52,143 nt of DNA from an uncultured Taibaiella sp. (GTDB lineage: Bacteria; Bacteroidota; Bacteroidia; Chitinophagales; Chitinophagaceae): positions 1 to 52,143 of the forward strand of contig CALMWT010000192.1 in the NCBI GenBank assembly GCA_937870855.1. The letters run 5' to 3'. Below, piece after piece: positions 1 through 8,266 of the stretch. The position numbers were made by a program, and so were the translations under genes. How positions within the stretch are numbered: position 1 is the stretch's first letter; each line of letters begins with the position of its first letter. The notes below the pieces were generated by a model, which saw nothing but the letters and a program-made list of their open reading frames with translations, was not told the DNA's origin and did no database searches.

Positions 1-105
1 GATTGCCTCCGACACCCTGACGATTGCCTCCGACACCCTGACGATTGCCTCCGACGCTCTGACGATTGCCTCCGACACCCTGACGATTAGTTCCGACGGT
101 GTGTC
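1..105. repeat. 21-bp tandem repeat, five units, cut by the window edge
   Basis: Five consecutive 21-bp units start at 1, 22, 43, 64 and 85. The first, second and fourth are identical, the third differs at a few bases and the fifth is degenerate. There are no spacers, so this is a minisatellite and not a CRISPR. Because 21 is a multiple of 3, each strand reads as heptads. On the plus strand the frame starting at base 2 stays open to a TAG at 173-175 and reads IASDTLT repeats followed by a short unique tail. On the minus strand one frame reads VRVSEAI repeats. The coding strand, if any, cannot be decided here, and the array continues left of the window. Confidence 0.9.
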
Positions 106-287
106 GAAGCCAATTGTTAACCTGTCTAAAGCAATCCTCAGCCCGTTTTGCCCAGCAGTCAACGCGTCTTATTAGGCAGTATGTATAATAAAGCCCATGC
201 TCAAGTCCGCGCAATATATCGTCCACAAAGCATTTTTGGAAATAAACAAAGCAATCGGCAACCCTCCGGCGCGGGGAGGATGCCCAG

Positions 288-360
288 TAGGGAGAAAGGC
301 GTACAAGAGTGCGACGCAACGGCGGCCGGATAGTAGCAACGGGGCCGGGGGCCAAAAAGA
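288..360. repeat. 73-bp extragenic element, copy 1
   Basis: This stretch is nearly identical to 5737-5808; I count about three differences over 72-73 bases. Both copies lie just past the stop codon of a minus-strand gene (here the TonB-dependent receptor) and 130-190 bases from a 21-bp repeat tract. Neither copy has a convincing reading frame. It looks like a dispersed extragenic repeat. Bases 106-287 between the tract and this element show no gene I can support. Confidence 0.8.
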
Positions 361-381
361 AAAAATATGTGGCGGGTTTTG

Positions 382-2637
382 CTAATCGAGTGTGAGGCGA
401 AGGGTGGTAAATATGCTGCGTGGCAAAAAGTTCATAGTGCCGCCGCCGCTGTGTATGCCGCCGGTGCTTAGTCCGCTGGCATGCAGGCGTTGCACATCCA
501 TTATGTTTTTTACGCCGGCTACTATGCTTGCTTTGTTTTTCCAGAGTTTTCTTTCTACCGATGCATCGAGCATGTGGTAGGCTGGCTGGCGGCCGTCGAA
601 GTTGGCGCTGCCATCTATGCTGGCGCGGAGGAAGGGTTGGGCACCGGTGTATTTGTAGAATGTGGCGAAGTGGAGCTTTGCTTTTTTGTAGTAGTAAAAC
701 ACATTGGCGTTGAGTTCTTGGGCGTTGAAGGCTTGGTAGCCTGCCTGGGCAAATGTGCGGTTGTAGGCATAGCCGAGGGTGTAGTAAATGTTTTGCCACT
801 GGCCTTGTAGCTGTAGGTTGGCAATTATGTTTTTTTGCTGGGAGAGGTTGCCGTAAGAGTATTGGATGCTGGTGCTGTCTTGTGGGCGAAGGGGTACGAG
901 CATTATGCCGTTTTTTACGTGGTTGTAAAAGGTGGTTAGCACCAGTTGTGCGTAGTTGTTTTGCTTTTTATAGAGGTTGCGGGATAGGGATAGCTGGAGG
1001 TGGTGTCCGGTTTCTGCCCGGAGGTTTTGGTTGCCGGTAAGTGCGTGGTTGGCATCTACAAAGCTTAGGTACATTTCTTTGAGGGATGGTGCGCGAAAGC
1101 CTTTTGCATAGGAGGCGCGTAGTTGCAGCTTTTCGTTTAGAGAGAGGAGGATATTTACGGCGGGTATAAGGGGGGATTGGAATTTGGTGTTGTGTGCGGC
1201 ACGCAGCCCTGTTTGTAGTTTTAGTTTTTCTTTGAAGAAGGGGAAGGTTGCGAGGGCGAAAGCTGCATAGTCGTTTATGGTGTGGTTGTCGCCGGTTATT
1301 TTCCGGCTTATTCCGTTTTGCAATGTTATATCGTAGCCTGCGGTAAGCTCAAAGTGTTTGTATTTGTTTTGGTACATGCCGCGGCTGGTAATGTCTTGAA
1401 ATACGGAAGTGTCTTGCACGCCCTGGGCAGAGGACAGGTCTTGGGTAAGTGTGGTGAGATCGGTGATGTAGGTGTTTCGCACACGGCGATAGTATGCGTA
1501 GCCGCTAAGTATTTGCCAGGTGGCTTTGTTGTTTATTTTTCCTTCCAGCGATAGTCTGTTGTTAGATCGTGTGGTGTAGTAGTATTCGTCCATTGCGTTT
1601 ACACCGCTCAGGGGGTTGTAGCTTTGTATAGGTCCTTTGTTTGTTACATTTTCTTTGAGGAAGTTGGTAGCGAGGCTTGCTTTAAAACCAGATGTTGCGC
1701 GGTATTGGTAGCCTGCATTTGCCACGTATTGTTCCTTTGGCTTGAAGAGCATGTGGCGCTGTGCCAGTGCAGAATCTTTATTGTACCCTACAGGCTGGTC
1801 GAGGTATTTCCATCCCTGAAAATAGTTTCTTCCACCGCCAAGATTCACACTGTGTTTCTTCCACGATTTTGCGCCCCCAATGTTGAAGTTGTATTTGCCG
1901 ATAGATTCGTAGTTGGCAGTGGCTTGCAGTTCGTAAGGTTTACGGTTTTGCTTTTCTATTACATTGATTACACCACCCAACGCATCGGAGCCATAAATGA
2001 TGCTCATAGGTCCTTGCACCATTTCTATTCGCTCCACATTAAACAAGCTGATCTGCCCCATATCTACGTTTCCGCCTTCTCTGCCATTTACAGCTATACC
2101 ATCAATCAGGGTTTTCACCTTGTCGCCACCCATGCCTTGCATTCTTACACCGGCACCTAGAATACCATCGTTAGAAATGTTTGTGTTTAGTTGGTTGGCA
2201 AGCACTTCGTTTAATGTGATGGCACCTTGCGCTTTTATACTTGCTGCTGTTATTACCTTGTAAGATGCCAGTGCGTTCTGTGCTTTTATTGGTGCCGCTA
2301 CGCCAGTCACAATCACTTCGTTTAGCGCAGCAAATCTTTTTTCAAGCGACACTTTTATTTCCTGATTGGTAATGGTTTTTATGGGCAGTGAGAAAGAAGT
2401 ATAGCCCGTGGCAACAACTTCAAGCTTTGCAGGAAAATCATTTATCATCACAGTAGCATTTCCATCCTCATCGGTCAGAGTGCTGCTTTGCAATACACGC
2501 TCACTATTGTACACATTTACATAGGCAAACTCAAGTGCTTCCCTACTCTCTCCATTTTGCACATGCACAGTTACGCTTTGCGCACCTGCATGAAACGCTA
2601 TGAACAAAATAAGCAGTGTAAATAATCTTGACAACAT
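382..2637 (-). CDS. TonB-dependent outer-membrane receptor, probably heme or metal-chelate uptake
   Basis: A 751-residue protein. A signal peptide ends near HAGAQ (residue about 20). Residues 21-95 form a carboxypeptidase-like regulatory domain common in Bacteroidota receptors. A plug domain follows from about 105, starting with NEVIVTG and containing VERIEMVQGPMSIIYGSDALGG, then a 22-strand type beta-barrel to the C terminus (BtuB/CirA/HmuR class by layout). It would import a bound substrate through the outer membrane using TonB energy. It lies 74 bases downstream of an HmuY-like gene on the same strand, which suggests heme, but the receptor sequence alone does not fix the substrate. A hairpin with a U-run separates the two genes. 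Codon choice shifts near base 1850, inside the gene. Confidence 0.93.
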   Translation of the reverse strand: MLSRLFTLLILFIAFHAGAQSVTVHVQNGESREALEFAYVNVYNSERVLQSSTLTDEDGNATVMINDFPAKLEVVATGYTSFSLPIKTITNQEIKVSLEKRFAALNEVIVTGVAAPIKAQNALASYKVITAASIKAQGAITLNEVLANQLNTNISNDGILGAGVRMQGMGGDKVKTLIDGIAVNGREGGNVDMGQISLFNVERIEMVQGPMSIIYGSDALGGVINVIEKQNRKPYELQATANYESIGKYNFNIGGAKSWKKHSVNLGGGRNYFQGWKYLDQPVGYNKDSALAQRHMLFKPKEQYVANAGYQYRATSGFKASLATNFLKENVTNKGPIQSYNPLSGVNAMDEYYYTTRSNNRLSLEGKINNKATWQILSGYAYYRRVRNTYITDLTTLTQDLSSAQGVQDTSVFQDITSRGMYQNKYKHFELTAGYDITLQNGISRKITGDNHTINDYAAFALATFPFFKEKLKLQTGLRAAHNTKFQSPLIPAVNILLSLNEKLQLRASYAKGFRAPSLKEMYLSFVDANHALTGNQNLRAETGHHLQLSLSRNLYKKQNNYAQLVLTTFYNHVKNGIMLVPLRPQDSTSIQYSYGNLSQQKNIIANLQLQGQWQNIYYTLGYAYNRTFAQAGYQAFNAQELNANVFYYYKKAKLHFATFYKYTGAQPFLRASIDGSANFDGRQPAYHMLDASVERKLWKNKASIVAGVKNIMDVQRLHASGLSTGGIHSGGGTMNFLPRSIFTTLRLTLD

Positions 2638-2651
2638 AAGTTCTATAACTT

Positions 2652-2688
2652 AAAAAGTTCAGCTGCCCACTTCAGCAACTGAACTTTT
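2652..2688 (-). terminator. Intrinsic terminator between the HmuY-like gene and the receptor
   Basis: The 10-bp arms at 2653-2662 and 2679-2688 are perfect inverted repeats (AAAAGTTCAG / CTGAACTTTT). On the minus strand they are followed by a T-run, TTTTTA. The hairpin lies between two codirectional genes, so it may act as a partial terminator that keeps the surface protein more abundant than the receptor. That role is inferred. Confidence 0.65.
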
Positions 2689-2711
2689 AAAATTGATTTC
2701 TCAGCAACATT

Positions 2712-4040
2712 TTAGTGTTGTACTATAAGTTTTTCAGTTGCTTTCCATGCTCCGTTAGTAACGGTAACCATGTAAGTACCAGACGCTACGTTGGAGGTAT
2801 TTACAGTGAATGCGTTCAAGCCATTGTTTACACTCACTACATTATTAAACACTACCCGTCCGGTAAGATCTGTAACTATAAGCCGTGCGTTTTTCACAGC
2901 ATCTTTTGTATCAATCAATATGCTTACATCATTGTTAGCGGGATTAGGAACCAGCTTGTAAGTATTAATTGGGGTATTGATGCCTGCAACATTTGTTGTG
3001 AAAGAACCGAGAAAACGTTTTTTAAACACAACCTTCCCATCGGCAGCGCCACCAAAATTGGTAAAATGAAGTTGCCAGTATTCATTAGTGTTTGGAGTTT
3101 TTACGAAGTAGTAAGTGCTGTCTGCAAATGTCCATGGCCCTGGATTAATAAAGGTTTTCCAGTCAGAGCCTATTTCATTCAGCTTGTCATCGTAAGCATA
3201 ACCTGCATATCCAATGGTATCGTCGTCTGTTGCAAGCTTCTTTTCATACACAGTAACATTGACGTTTGAAAGCACGCCCATTACACTGTAATACGGAACA
3301 CCAGGTGCACCAGGTATGTACTCCTTATACCGGGTAAATAAAACATCCCATGCAGAACGAGATGGTTCACGGTCGGTGATAGTTTTAGTATTGAGATTGA
3401 AGTAAGCAAAAAGTCTGTCGGTGAAACCCGGTTTACGATAAATCCTAATAGTAGTATCGTTGTTACCATCGAAGTCTGCAATACGCACCTGCCATTGTAC
3501 AGAATCTGCGGGGTTGCTTACATATTGTTTTACCCAAACCTTATACGCTTGCGGGCCTGTAAGGTTTGCGACTGTCACCAGGTACAATGAATCTCCTACT
3601 ACGTTATGGGTGGACATGTTATACAGGCCCCAGCTATAATCAAACTGATCGCTTGGATTATTCATGCGATTGAACGCGCCATAGTTCCAATTTGAATCGG
3701 CATTGAACAATTCAAAGCCTGCACCTGTCTTTCCTATTGTATCTGCGGGAGTGAGTGAGGTAAAATTGGTTGCAGCGCGCATGTGTAGCGAATATACTTT
3801 TACGCCTGCTTGTACATGATTGGCTAATATGCTCACGTTACCAGGGCCGGGAGGTATCATTTGAAATGCAAGATGCCAGTTACTATTTGCAACCGCTGGG
3901 TGTGCTCCGTTCTTTAAACTATAAAATACATCGTTTGCGTAACCCGCACCCATCGTCACAGAGTCATCTACCCAGCCTTGTGCATTTACTTGCGAAGAAA
4001 GCGCCACCGCCCCTGCTATTAGTAAAGTTTTCAGTCTCAT
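2712..4040 (-). CDS. HmuY-like secreted protein with T9SS type A sorting tail
   Basis: A 442-residue protein with a signal peptide (MRLKTLLIAGAVALSSQVNA). The segment around residues 225-275 has NTKTITDREPSRSAWDVLFTRY followed by YYSVMGVLSN, which resembles the HmuY heme-binding family as it appears in T9SS-bearing Bacteroidota proteins. The C-terminal 80 residues are a T9SS type A tail starting near YKLVPNPANN. HmuY-type proteins capture heme at the cell surface and hand it to a TonB-dependent receptor; such a receptor follows directly. A good -7/-33 promoter precedes the gene with a leader of about 15 nt. Heme binding is inferred from family resemblance; I did not identify the ligand residues. 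Confidence 0.75.
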   Translation of the reverse strand: MRLKTLLIAGAVALSSQVNAQGWVDDSVTMGAGYANDVFYSLKNGAHPAVANSNWHLAFQMIPPGPGNVSILANHVQAGVKVYSLHMRAATNFTSLTPADTIGKTGAGFELFNADSNWNYGAFNRMNNPSDQFDYSWGLYNMSTHNVVGDSLYLVTVANLTGPQAYKVWVKQYVSNPADSVQWQVRIADFDGNNDTTIRIYRKPGFTDRLFAYFNLNTKTITDREPSRSAWDVLFTRYKEYIPGAPGVPYYSVMGVLSNVNVTVYEKKLATDDDTIGYAGYAYDDKLNEIGSDWKTFINPGPWTFADSTYYFVKTPNTNEYWQLHFTNFGGAADGKVVFKKRFLGSFTTNVAGINTPINTYKLVPNPANNDVSILIDTKDAVKNARLIVTDLTGRVVFNNVVSVNNGLNAFTVNTSNVASGTYMVTVTNGAWKATEKLIVQH

Positions 4041-4062
4041 CTTTCGTTATTTATTTATAGCG

Positions 4063-4090
4063 CAAAAGTACAGGCGCACTTATACCCAAA
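4063..4090 (-). promoter_or_regulatory. Bacteroidota-type promoter of the HmuY-like gene
   Basis: Read on the minus strand: TTTG at 4090-4087, a 16-nt spacer, then TACTTTTG at 4070-4063, a full match to the -7 box TAnnTTTG. The predicted transcript starts near 4056. No Fur-like palindrome was evident by eye. Confidence 0.6.
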
Positions 4091-4139
4091 ACGATGACCG
4101 CAATCAATTGACAAAGAAATGACACTATCAAGACATCCC

Positions 4140-5132
4140 CTACAATAGCCTTTTCTCCAACATATACTCCGCTATTTGCACCGCATTGGTAGCAGCTCCT
4201 TTCCTAAGATTGTCAGATACTATCCAGCAGTTCAGTGTATTTGCCTGAGAGTAATCTCTGCGTATTCTTCCTACAAACACATCATCCTTTCCCTGTGCAT
4301 ACAACGGCATGGGGTACTCATTATTCTCCGGCTTATCTACCACCACTATACCCGGAAATGCCCCAAGCACCTCCCTCACTTCTTCTTCACTACCAAAATC
4401 ATTATGCAACTCCACATTCACACTTTCACTATGCCCGCCCATTACCGGTACACGCACCGCCGTAGCCGAAACTCTTATCGTTTCATCGCCCATTATCTTA
4501 CACGTTTCCTTCACCATCTTCATTTCTTCTTTGGTGTAGCCATTGTCCGTAAACACATCTATATGCGGCAGCAAATTCAAATCTATACGATGCGGATACA
4601 CCCCACAACCATCTCCACCGCTACGCTCATCCATCAATTCCTGCACAGCCTTTTGCCCGGTGCCGGTAACACGCTGGTACGTGCTCACCACCACCCTCTT
4701 CACCCCATACTTTTGGTGCAATGCCTGCAATACCATCACCATCTGAATGGTAGAACAATTTGGGTTGGCAATTATAAAATCATCCATACCCAGCACATGC
4801 CCATTTACCTCCGGCACTACCAGCTTTTTAGTAGCATCCATACGCCAGGCGCTTGAGTTGTCTATAACCCTGCACCCCACATCGGCAAAGCGGGGGGCAA
4901 GTGCGAGCGATGCGCCACCACCCGCGCTAAACAGTGCCAGCTGCGGCTGCTGCGCTATAGCCTCCTCTACGCTAAGGATGGTGTGCTCCTCCCCTTTCCA
5001 GTGAAGGCTTTTGCCTACGCTGCGCTCGCTGGCTACGGGTAGTAGCCGGGAGATGGGAAAGTTTCTTTCCTGAAGTATTTGAAGCATGGTGCTGCCTACA
5101 AGACCTGTGGCACCGACTAAGGCTACGCGCAT
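4140..5132 (-). CDS. asd: Aspartate-semialdehyde dehydrogenase
   Basis: A 330-residue protein, the usual length for this enzyme. It reduces beta-aspartyl phosphate to aspartate semialdehyde with NADPH, on the path to lysine, threonine, methionine and diaminopimelate. The N-terminal dinucleotide-binding motif is VALVGATGLVG (residues 3-13). The catalytic cysteine is Cys126 in NPNCST. Downstream VRVPVMGGHSESVNVE matches the substrate-binding region. It stands alone, convergent to nothing, with 99 bases to the HmuY-like gene. Synonymous codon use differs between its 5' part (C/A-ending) and 3' part (G/T-ending). Confidence 0.97.
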   Translation of the reverse strand: MRVALVGATGLVGSTMLQILQERNFPISRLLPVASERSVGKSLHWKGEEHTILSVEEAIAQQPQLALFSAGGGASLALAPRFADVGCRVIDNSSAWRMDATKKLVVPEVNGHVLGMDDFIIANPNCSTIQMVMVLQALHQKYGVKRVVVSTYQRVTGTGQKAVQELMDERSGGDGCGVYPHRIDLNLLPHIDVFTDNGYTKEEMKMVKETCKIMGDETIRVSATAVRVPVMGGHSESVNVELHNDFGSEEEVREVLGAFPGIVVVDKPENNEYPMPLYAQGKDDVFVGRIRRDYSQANTLNCWIVSDNLRKGAATNAVQIAEYMLEKRLL

Positions 5133-5276
5133 ATATGTGTATTAATCGGCGGCAAATGTAAATGAATGTTTAATTTTTTTGGTCCAGAGGCCATTGCTAC
5201 TATTTGGCTTTAGGGGCGATAGCACCGTTCGTGGCCTTTTCTACTATTGGGCTTTTCCCCCAGTTACCCGCTCCCC

Positions 5277-5300
5277 CTGTCGGGTGGAAACACCCGACAG
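5277..5300. other. Perfect 10-bp hairpin with GAAA loop
   Basis: CTGTCGGGTG at 5277-5286 and CACCCGACAG at 5291-5300 are perfectly complementary around a GAAA loop, a GNRA-type tetraloop in RNA read from the plus strand. It lies in the 240-base gap upstream of asd. The same gap has the decamer TTGCTACTAT at 5192-5201, which occurs in inverted orientation in both 72-73-bp elements. No gene is visible in 5133-5372. Confidence 0.6.
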
Positions 5301-5372
5301 CACGAGAAACTATGAGGCAAAATGCCGCGCAAGCACACAATATATAATGCACATTAATTTACAAACCATCTA

Positions 5373-5735
5373 ATGAAACACCAAAAGTCCCGCTCAAAAC
5401 CCTTCCCGTCACCTACAAAAACCCTCCAGCCATCTGTAAAAATGGCGGAGAATAGCTTAAGAACTGCCAATAATTGCTTGCAGGGAGGCCTGCAAGCAAT
5501 CCTCCAAGCCCTGCACGCGATCCTCCATGCCCTGCACGTGATCCTCCATGCCCTGCACCCATTCCTCCACGGCCTGCAAGCAATCCTCTACTCCCAGCAC
5601 GCGATCTTCCAGAGGTTTTGGGCAAGCCTGTGGGTTGAGCATTGCGGCGGGTGGGCCTGTCTACCCTTTTGGAGGGGGGCGTGCGCTGGGAGTGTGCGGT
5701 GGCGGGGAAGGATGGGGGAATGGGGGAAAAGCTGA
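5373..5735 (+). CDS. Doubtful heptad-repeat ORF (LQAILHA-type)
   Basis: A 120-codon frame starts at the ATG at 5373. Its residues 39-80 are six heptads of the form LHAILHA encoded by the 21-bp repeat tract. The N-terminal 35 residues are basic. The C-terminal part is rich in Trp, Gly and Arg and looks like non-coding sequence. The opposite strand over the tract is also open and reads VQGMEDR-type heptads that would suit a coiled coil, so the true coding strand is unknown. I recognise no family. The leucine phase resembles that of the tract at 1-105. Confidence 0.25.
   Translation: MKHQKSRSKPFPSPTKTLQPSVKMAENSLRTANNCLQGGLQAILQALHAILHALHVILHALHPFLHGLQAILYSQHAIFQRFWASLWVEHCGGWACLPFWRGACAGSVRWRGRMGEWGKS
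5487..5612. repeat. 21-bp tandem repeat, six units
   Basis: Six units of exactly 21 bp start at 5487, 5508, 5529, 5550, 5571 and 5592. The middle units have the form GCCCTGCACnnnATCCTCCAT; the outer ones are more divergent. The period equals seven codons. The tract lies 124 bases before copy 2 of the 72-73-bp element, paralleling the layout at 1-360. Confidence 0.9.
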
Positions 5736-5736
5736 A

Positions 5737-5808
5737 TAGGGAGAAAGGCGTACAAGAGTGCGACGCAACGGCGGCCTGATAGTAGCAACGGGGCTGGGGG
5801 CAAAAAGA
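5737..5808. repeat. 72-bp extragenic element, copy 2
   Basis: Near-identical to 288-360, starting at TAGGGAGAAAGGCG and ending at GGGGGCAAAAAGA. It directly follows the stop codon of the minus-strand rhodanese gene, as copy 1 follows the receptor gene. Its inner part ATAGTAGCAA is inverted relative to 5192-5201, so 5190-5808 is loosely bounded by an inverted pair. Confidence 0.8.
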
Positions 5809-5818
5809 TTTTTAAGCG

Positions 5819-6193
5819 TTAGGGTGTGGTGGTGGGTTTGCCGGCTTGTTGCCAGGCTTCGATGCCGCCTTTTAGCTCTACTACGGTGTGGAAGCCGTGT
5901 TTTTTGAGGATGGTGGCTGCGGTGCGGCTGCGGCGGCCGGAGTGGCAGTAGAGGTATACGGGGCGGGTGATGTGGAGGGTGTGGATTTGGGTTTCGAAGT
6001 GTGGGTCGTTTATGTTTATGAGGGTGGCGTGGGGTATGTGAGCTTGGTTGTATTCGTCGGGGGTGCGGACGTCGAGGAGTTGTATGGTGGTGTCGGTGGT
6101 GAGGGCGTGGTGGAAGGGGTCGGGGGTGAGGGTTTGGGCATTGGTGCAGGCGGTGATGGTGGCTATGAGGAGGAGGAGGATGAGTTGTTTCAT
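5819..6193 (-). CDS. Rhodanese-domain lipoprotein
   Basis: A 124-residue protein. A short signal ends in a lipobox with Cys16 (TITAC), so it is probably a lipid-anchored periplasmic or outer-membrane protein. Residues 25-120 form one rhodanese domain with LDVRTPDEYNQAHI and the active-site loop CHSGRRS (Cys83), the form expected for a sulfurtransferase that passes sulfane sulfur from a thiosulfate-like donor. The physiological partner is unknown. It is divergent from the M1 aminopeptidase gene with a 73-base gap. Codons are unusually rich in C and A at third positions compared with most of the window. Confidence 0.9.
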   Translation of the reverse strand: MKQLILLLLIATITACTNAQTLTPDPFHHALTTDTTIQLLDVRTPDEYNQAHIPHATLININDPHFETQIHTLHITRPVYLYCHSGRRSRTAATILKKHGFHTVVELKGGIEAWQQAGKPTTTP

Positions 6194-6266
6194 GTTTGTA
6201 AAGTTAGGGGGTGTGATGGGATGTGGGGATGGAATGTGTAGATTTACGGTATAAGTAATATTGGGT

Positions 6267-8192
6267 ATGAGAAAGTTTTTTGCAATTGGGATGCTGTGGT
6301 TGTGTGTGCAGGTGGATGCGATTGGGTTTTGTAGTGGTAAAGATGTTGCTAAGTTTAAGAGGAGTATTGCTGTGCCACAGGAGGATGACTATGATGTGCA
6401 GTATGTGAAATTGGACTTGAGTGCTACGAATGCTTCTACAGCTATATGGGGGGAGGCAACTACGGTGGCAAAGGTGGTGGCGCCGAGTATGGTGGATTAT
6501 TATTTTGAGCTGAGTAGTGGGCTGACTATTGATTCTGCAAAGGTGAATGGACAGTTGTACCCGGTAAGTAGTGTGAATAGTGCTGTGAGAAGGATAACGT
6601 TGAATAATGCGCTTTCGCAAAATAGTGTTTTTAGTGTGGCTGTTTTCTACCACGGTGCGCCTACTGGTGGAACTGGTTTTTTTACAAATGGGATTTTGAA
6701 CCAGACGGATGCTTCGGTGCCGGTACAGGTGACGCATACTGTGAGTGCGGCTATTCATTCGCGTGATTGGTTTCCTTGTAAGCAGTCGCTGACGGATAAG
6801 ATTGATTCGGCAGATATATGGATATCTGTGCCTGCGGGTTTGAAGGTGGCAAGTAATGGGGTGTTGAAGAATGTAACAGCTGTGGGGGTTAATAATAACC
6901 GGTATGAGTGGAGTACGCGCTACCCTGTAGATTATTATCTTTTGTCTTTTTCAATTGCACCTTATACGGAGTATAATTATTTCATGCAGTTTACTAATGG
7001 CGATTCCATGCTGGTGCAAAACTACATTTACGATGTGCCATCGGTTTTACAACAACATCAAGATGAACTTGATTCTATAGAGCATATCATTAATTATTTC
7101 TCGTCCATTTTTGGTCGGTATCCTTATGATAAAGAGAAGATAGGCATCTGCATGACTCCCCTTAGCGGCGGCATGGAAAACCAAACTATGGTGTCGCTTG
7201 GCTCGCTCGATATTACTTTGATTGCACACGAACTGGCGCACCAATGGTGGGGCAATAGCGTTACCTGCCAATCGTTGAAAGACATGTGGCTGAATGAAGG
7301 ATGGGCAACCTACTGCGAGCAATTATTCATTGAAAAATTCTGGGGGCAAAACGCAATGCTCGCTGCCCGAACGCCAGTATTTAATACTGCAATGGCAGCA
7401 CTTGGCGGCTCGGTATATGTTGACGATACCACGCAGGAAAGTAGAATATACAGCAGTAGGCTTACTTACAATAAAGGTGCAGCAGTTGCACACATGCTAC
7501 GCTACATGATAAATGACGACACCTTGTTTTTCCAGCTTCTGCGCGATTATCATCAACAGTATAAATACAAAACAGCAACAACCGATGATCTGAAAAATCT
7601 TGCAGAGCAGGTATCGAACATTGATCTTGATACTTTTTTCCACCAATGGGTGTACAAGGAGGGCTACCCCACTTACAGCGGTAAATGGGCGCAAAATGGC
7701 AACAATATTGTCATCAGACTCAACCAGGCTACAAGTAAACCCAGCTCTGTAAGTGTGTTTAAGATACCTATTGAGATACAACTAAAGTCGGCGCAGGGCG
7801 ACACCGTGGTAAGGGTGTTGAATGACCACAATGTTCAATACTATTCGTTTCAATGGAGCAAGCAAATGACAGGGATGGGTATAGATCCGCAAAATCATAT
7901 ACTCAACAAGGTTTTACTTTTTACAAACGACCCTACCATTTTAAATATTGAATCCATTAGTGGGAACAAAATTGAAGTATATCCAAATCCAACCACATCT
8001 TCCTGGTTGGTAAAAAACCTTCCAGTAAAATCCCCACTTACGCTTACAGACATAAATGGACGACGCGTATGGCAACAATTTGCAACCGCAGACAGTATAT
8101 CCATCTCATCGGCAAATTTGACTCCGGGTACGTATATGCTCAGTGTTTTTAGCAATGGTGTTACCCATAGTTATCATCTTATCCGGCAGTGA
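6267..8192 (+). CDS. Secreted M1-family zinc aminopeptidase with T9SS tail
   Basis: Start chosen at the ATG at 6267; a TTG two codons upstream is less likely. 641 residues. A signal peptide covers the first 20 or so residues. The M1 catalytic core has the exopeptidase motif GGMEN, the zinc site HELAHQWW (His321, Glu322, His325) and the third ligand Glu344 in NEGWA. The C-terminal 75 residues are a T9SS type A tail from VYPNPTTSS. It should clip N-terminal residues from peptides outside the cell or at the surface. Codon usage changes sharply near base 7000: before it Ser is mostly AGT and codons end in G/T, after it AGC, GGC and GAA prevail. No frame disruption accompanies the change. Confidence 0.95.
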   Translation: MRKFFAIGMLWLCVQVDAIGFCSGKDVAKFKRSIAVPQEDDYDVQYVKLDLSATNASTAIWGEATTVAKVVAPSMVDYYFELSSGLTIDSAKVNGQLYPVSSVNSAVRRITLNNALSQNSVFSVAVFYHGAPTGGTGFFTNGILNQTDASVPVQVTHTVSAAIHSRDWFPCKQSLTDKIDSADIWISVPAGLKVASNGVLKNVTAVGVNNNRYEWSTRYPVDYYLLSFSIAPYTEYNYFMQFTNGDSMLVQNYIYDVPSVLQQHQDELDSIEHIINYFSSIFGRYPYDKEKIGICMTPLSGGMENQTMVSLGSLDITLIAHELAHQWWGNSVTCQSLKDMWLNEGWATYCEQLFIEKFWGQNAMLAARTPVFNTAMAALGGSVYVDDTTQESRIYSSRLTYNKGAAVAHMLRYMINDDTLFFQLLRDYHQQYKYKTATTDDLKNLAEQVSNIDLDTFFHQWVYKEGYPTYSGKWAQNGNNIVIRLNQATSKPSSVSVFKIPIEIQLKSAQGDTVVRVLNDHNVQYYSFQWSKQMTGMGIDPQNHILNKVLLFTNDPTILNIESISGNKIEVYPNPTTSSWLVKNLPVKSPLTLTDINGRRVWQQFATADSISISSANLTPGTYMLSVFSNGVTHSYHLIRQ

Positions 8193-8236
8193 AAAATCTG
8201 TTTCTTCACTAAAAAAGTTTCTGTTGGGTAATGCAA

Positions 8237-8244
8237 TACCTTTG
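8237..8244 (+). promoter_or_regulatory. -7 promoter box for the TerC-like gene
   Basis: TACCTTTG matches TAnnTTTG fully and lies 22 bases before the ATG. Only a weak -33 candidate (TTTC at 8218-8221) is visible. Confidence 0.45.
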
Positions 8245-8266
8245 ACGCTTCATAGAGAAAAATGTG

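Noticed and set aside
1..105. CRISPR array
   Set aside because: Units are 21 bp, directly abutting, with no spacers.
148..385. Small plus-strand ORFs between the 21-bp tract and the receptor gene
   Set aside because: They run through the 73-bp element, overlap in two frames and show no protein-like pattern.
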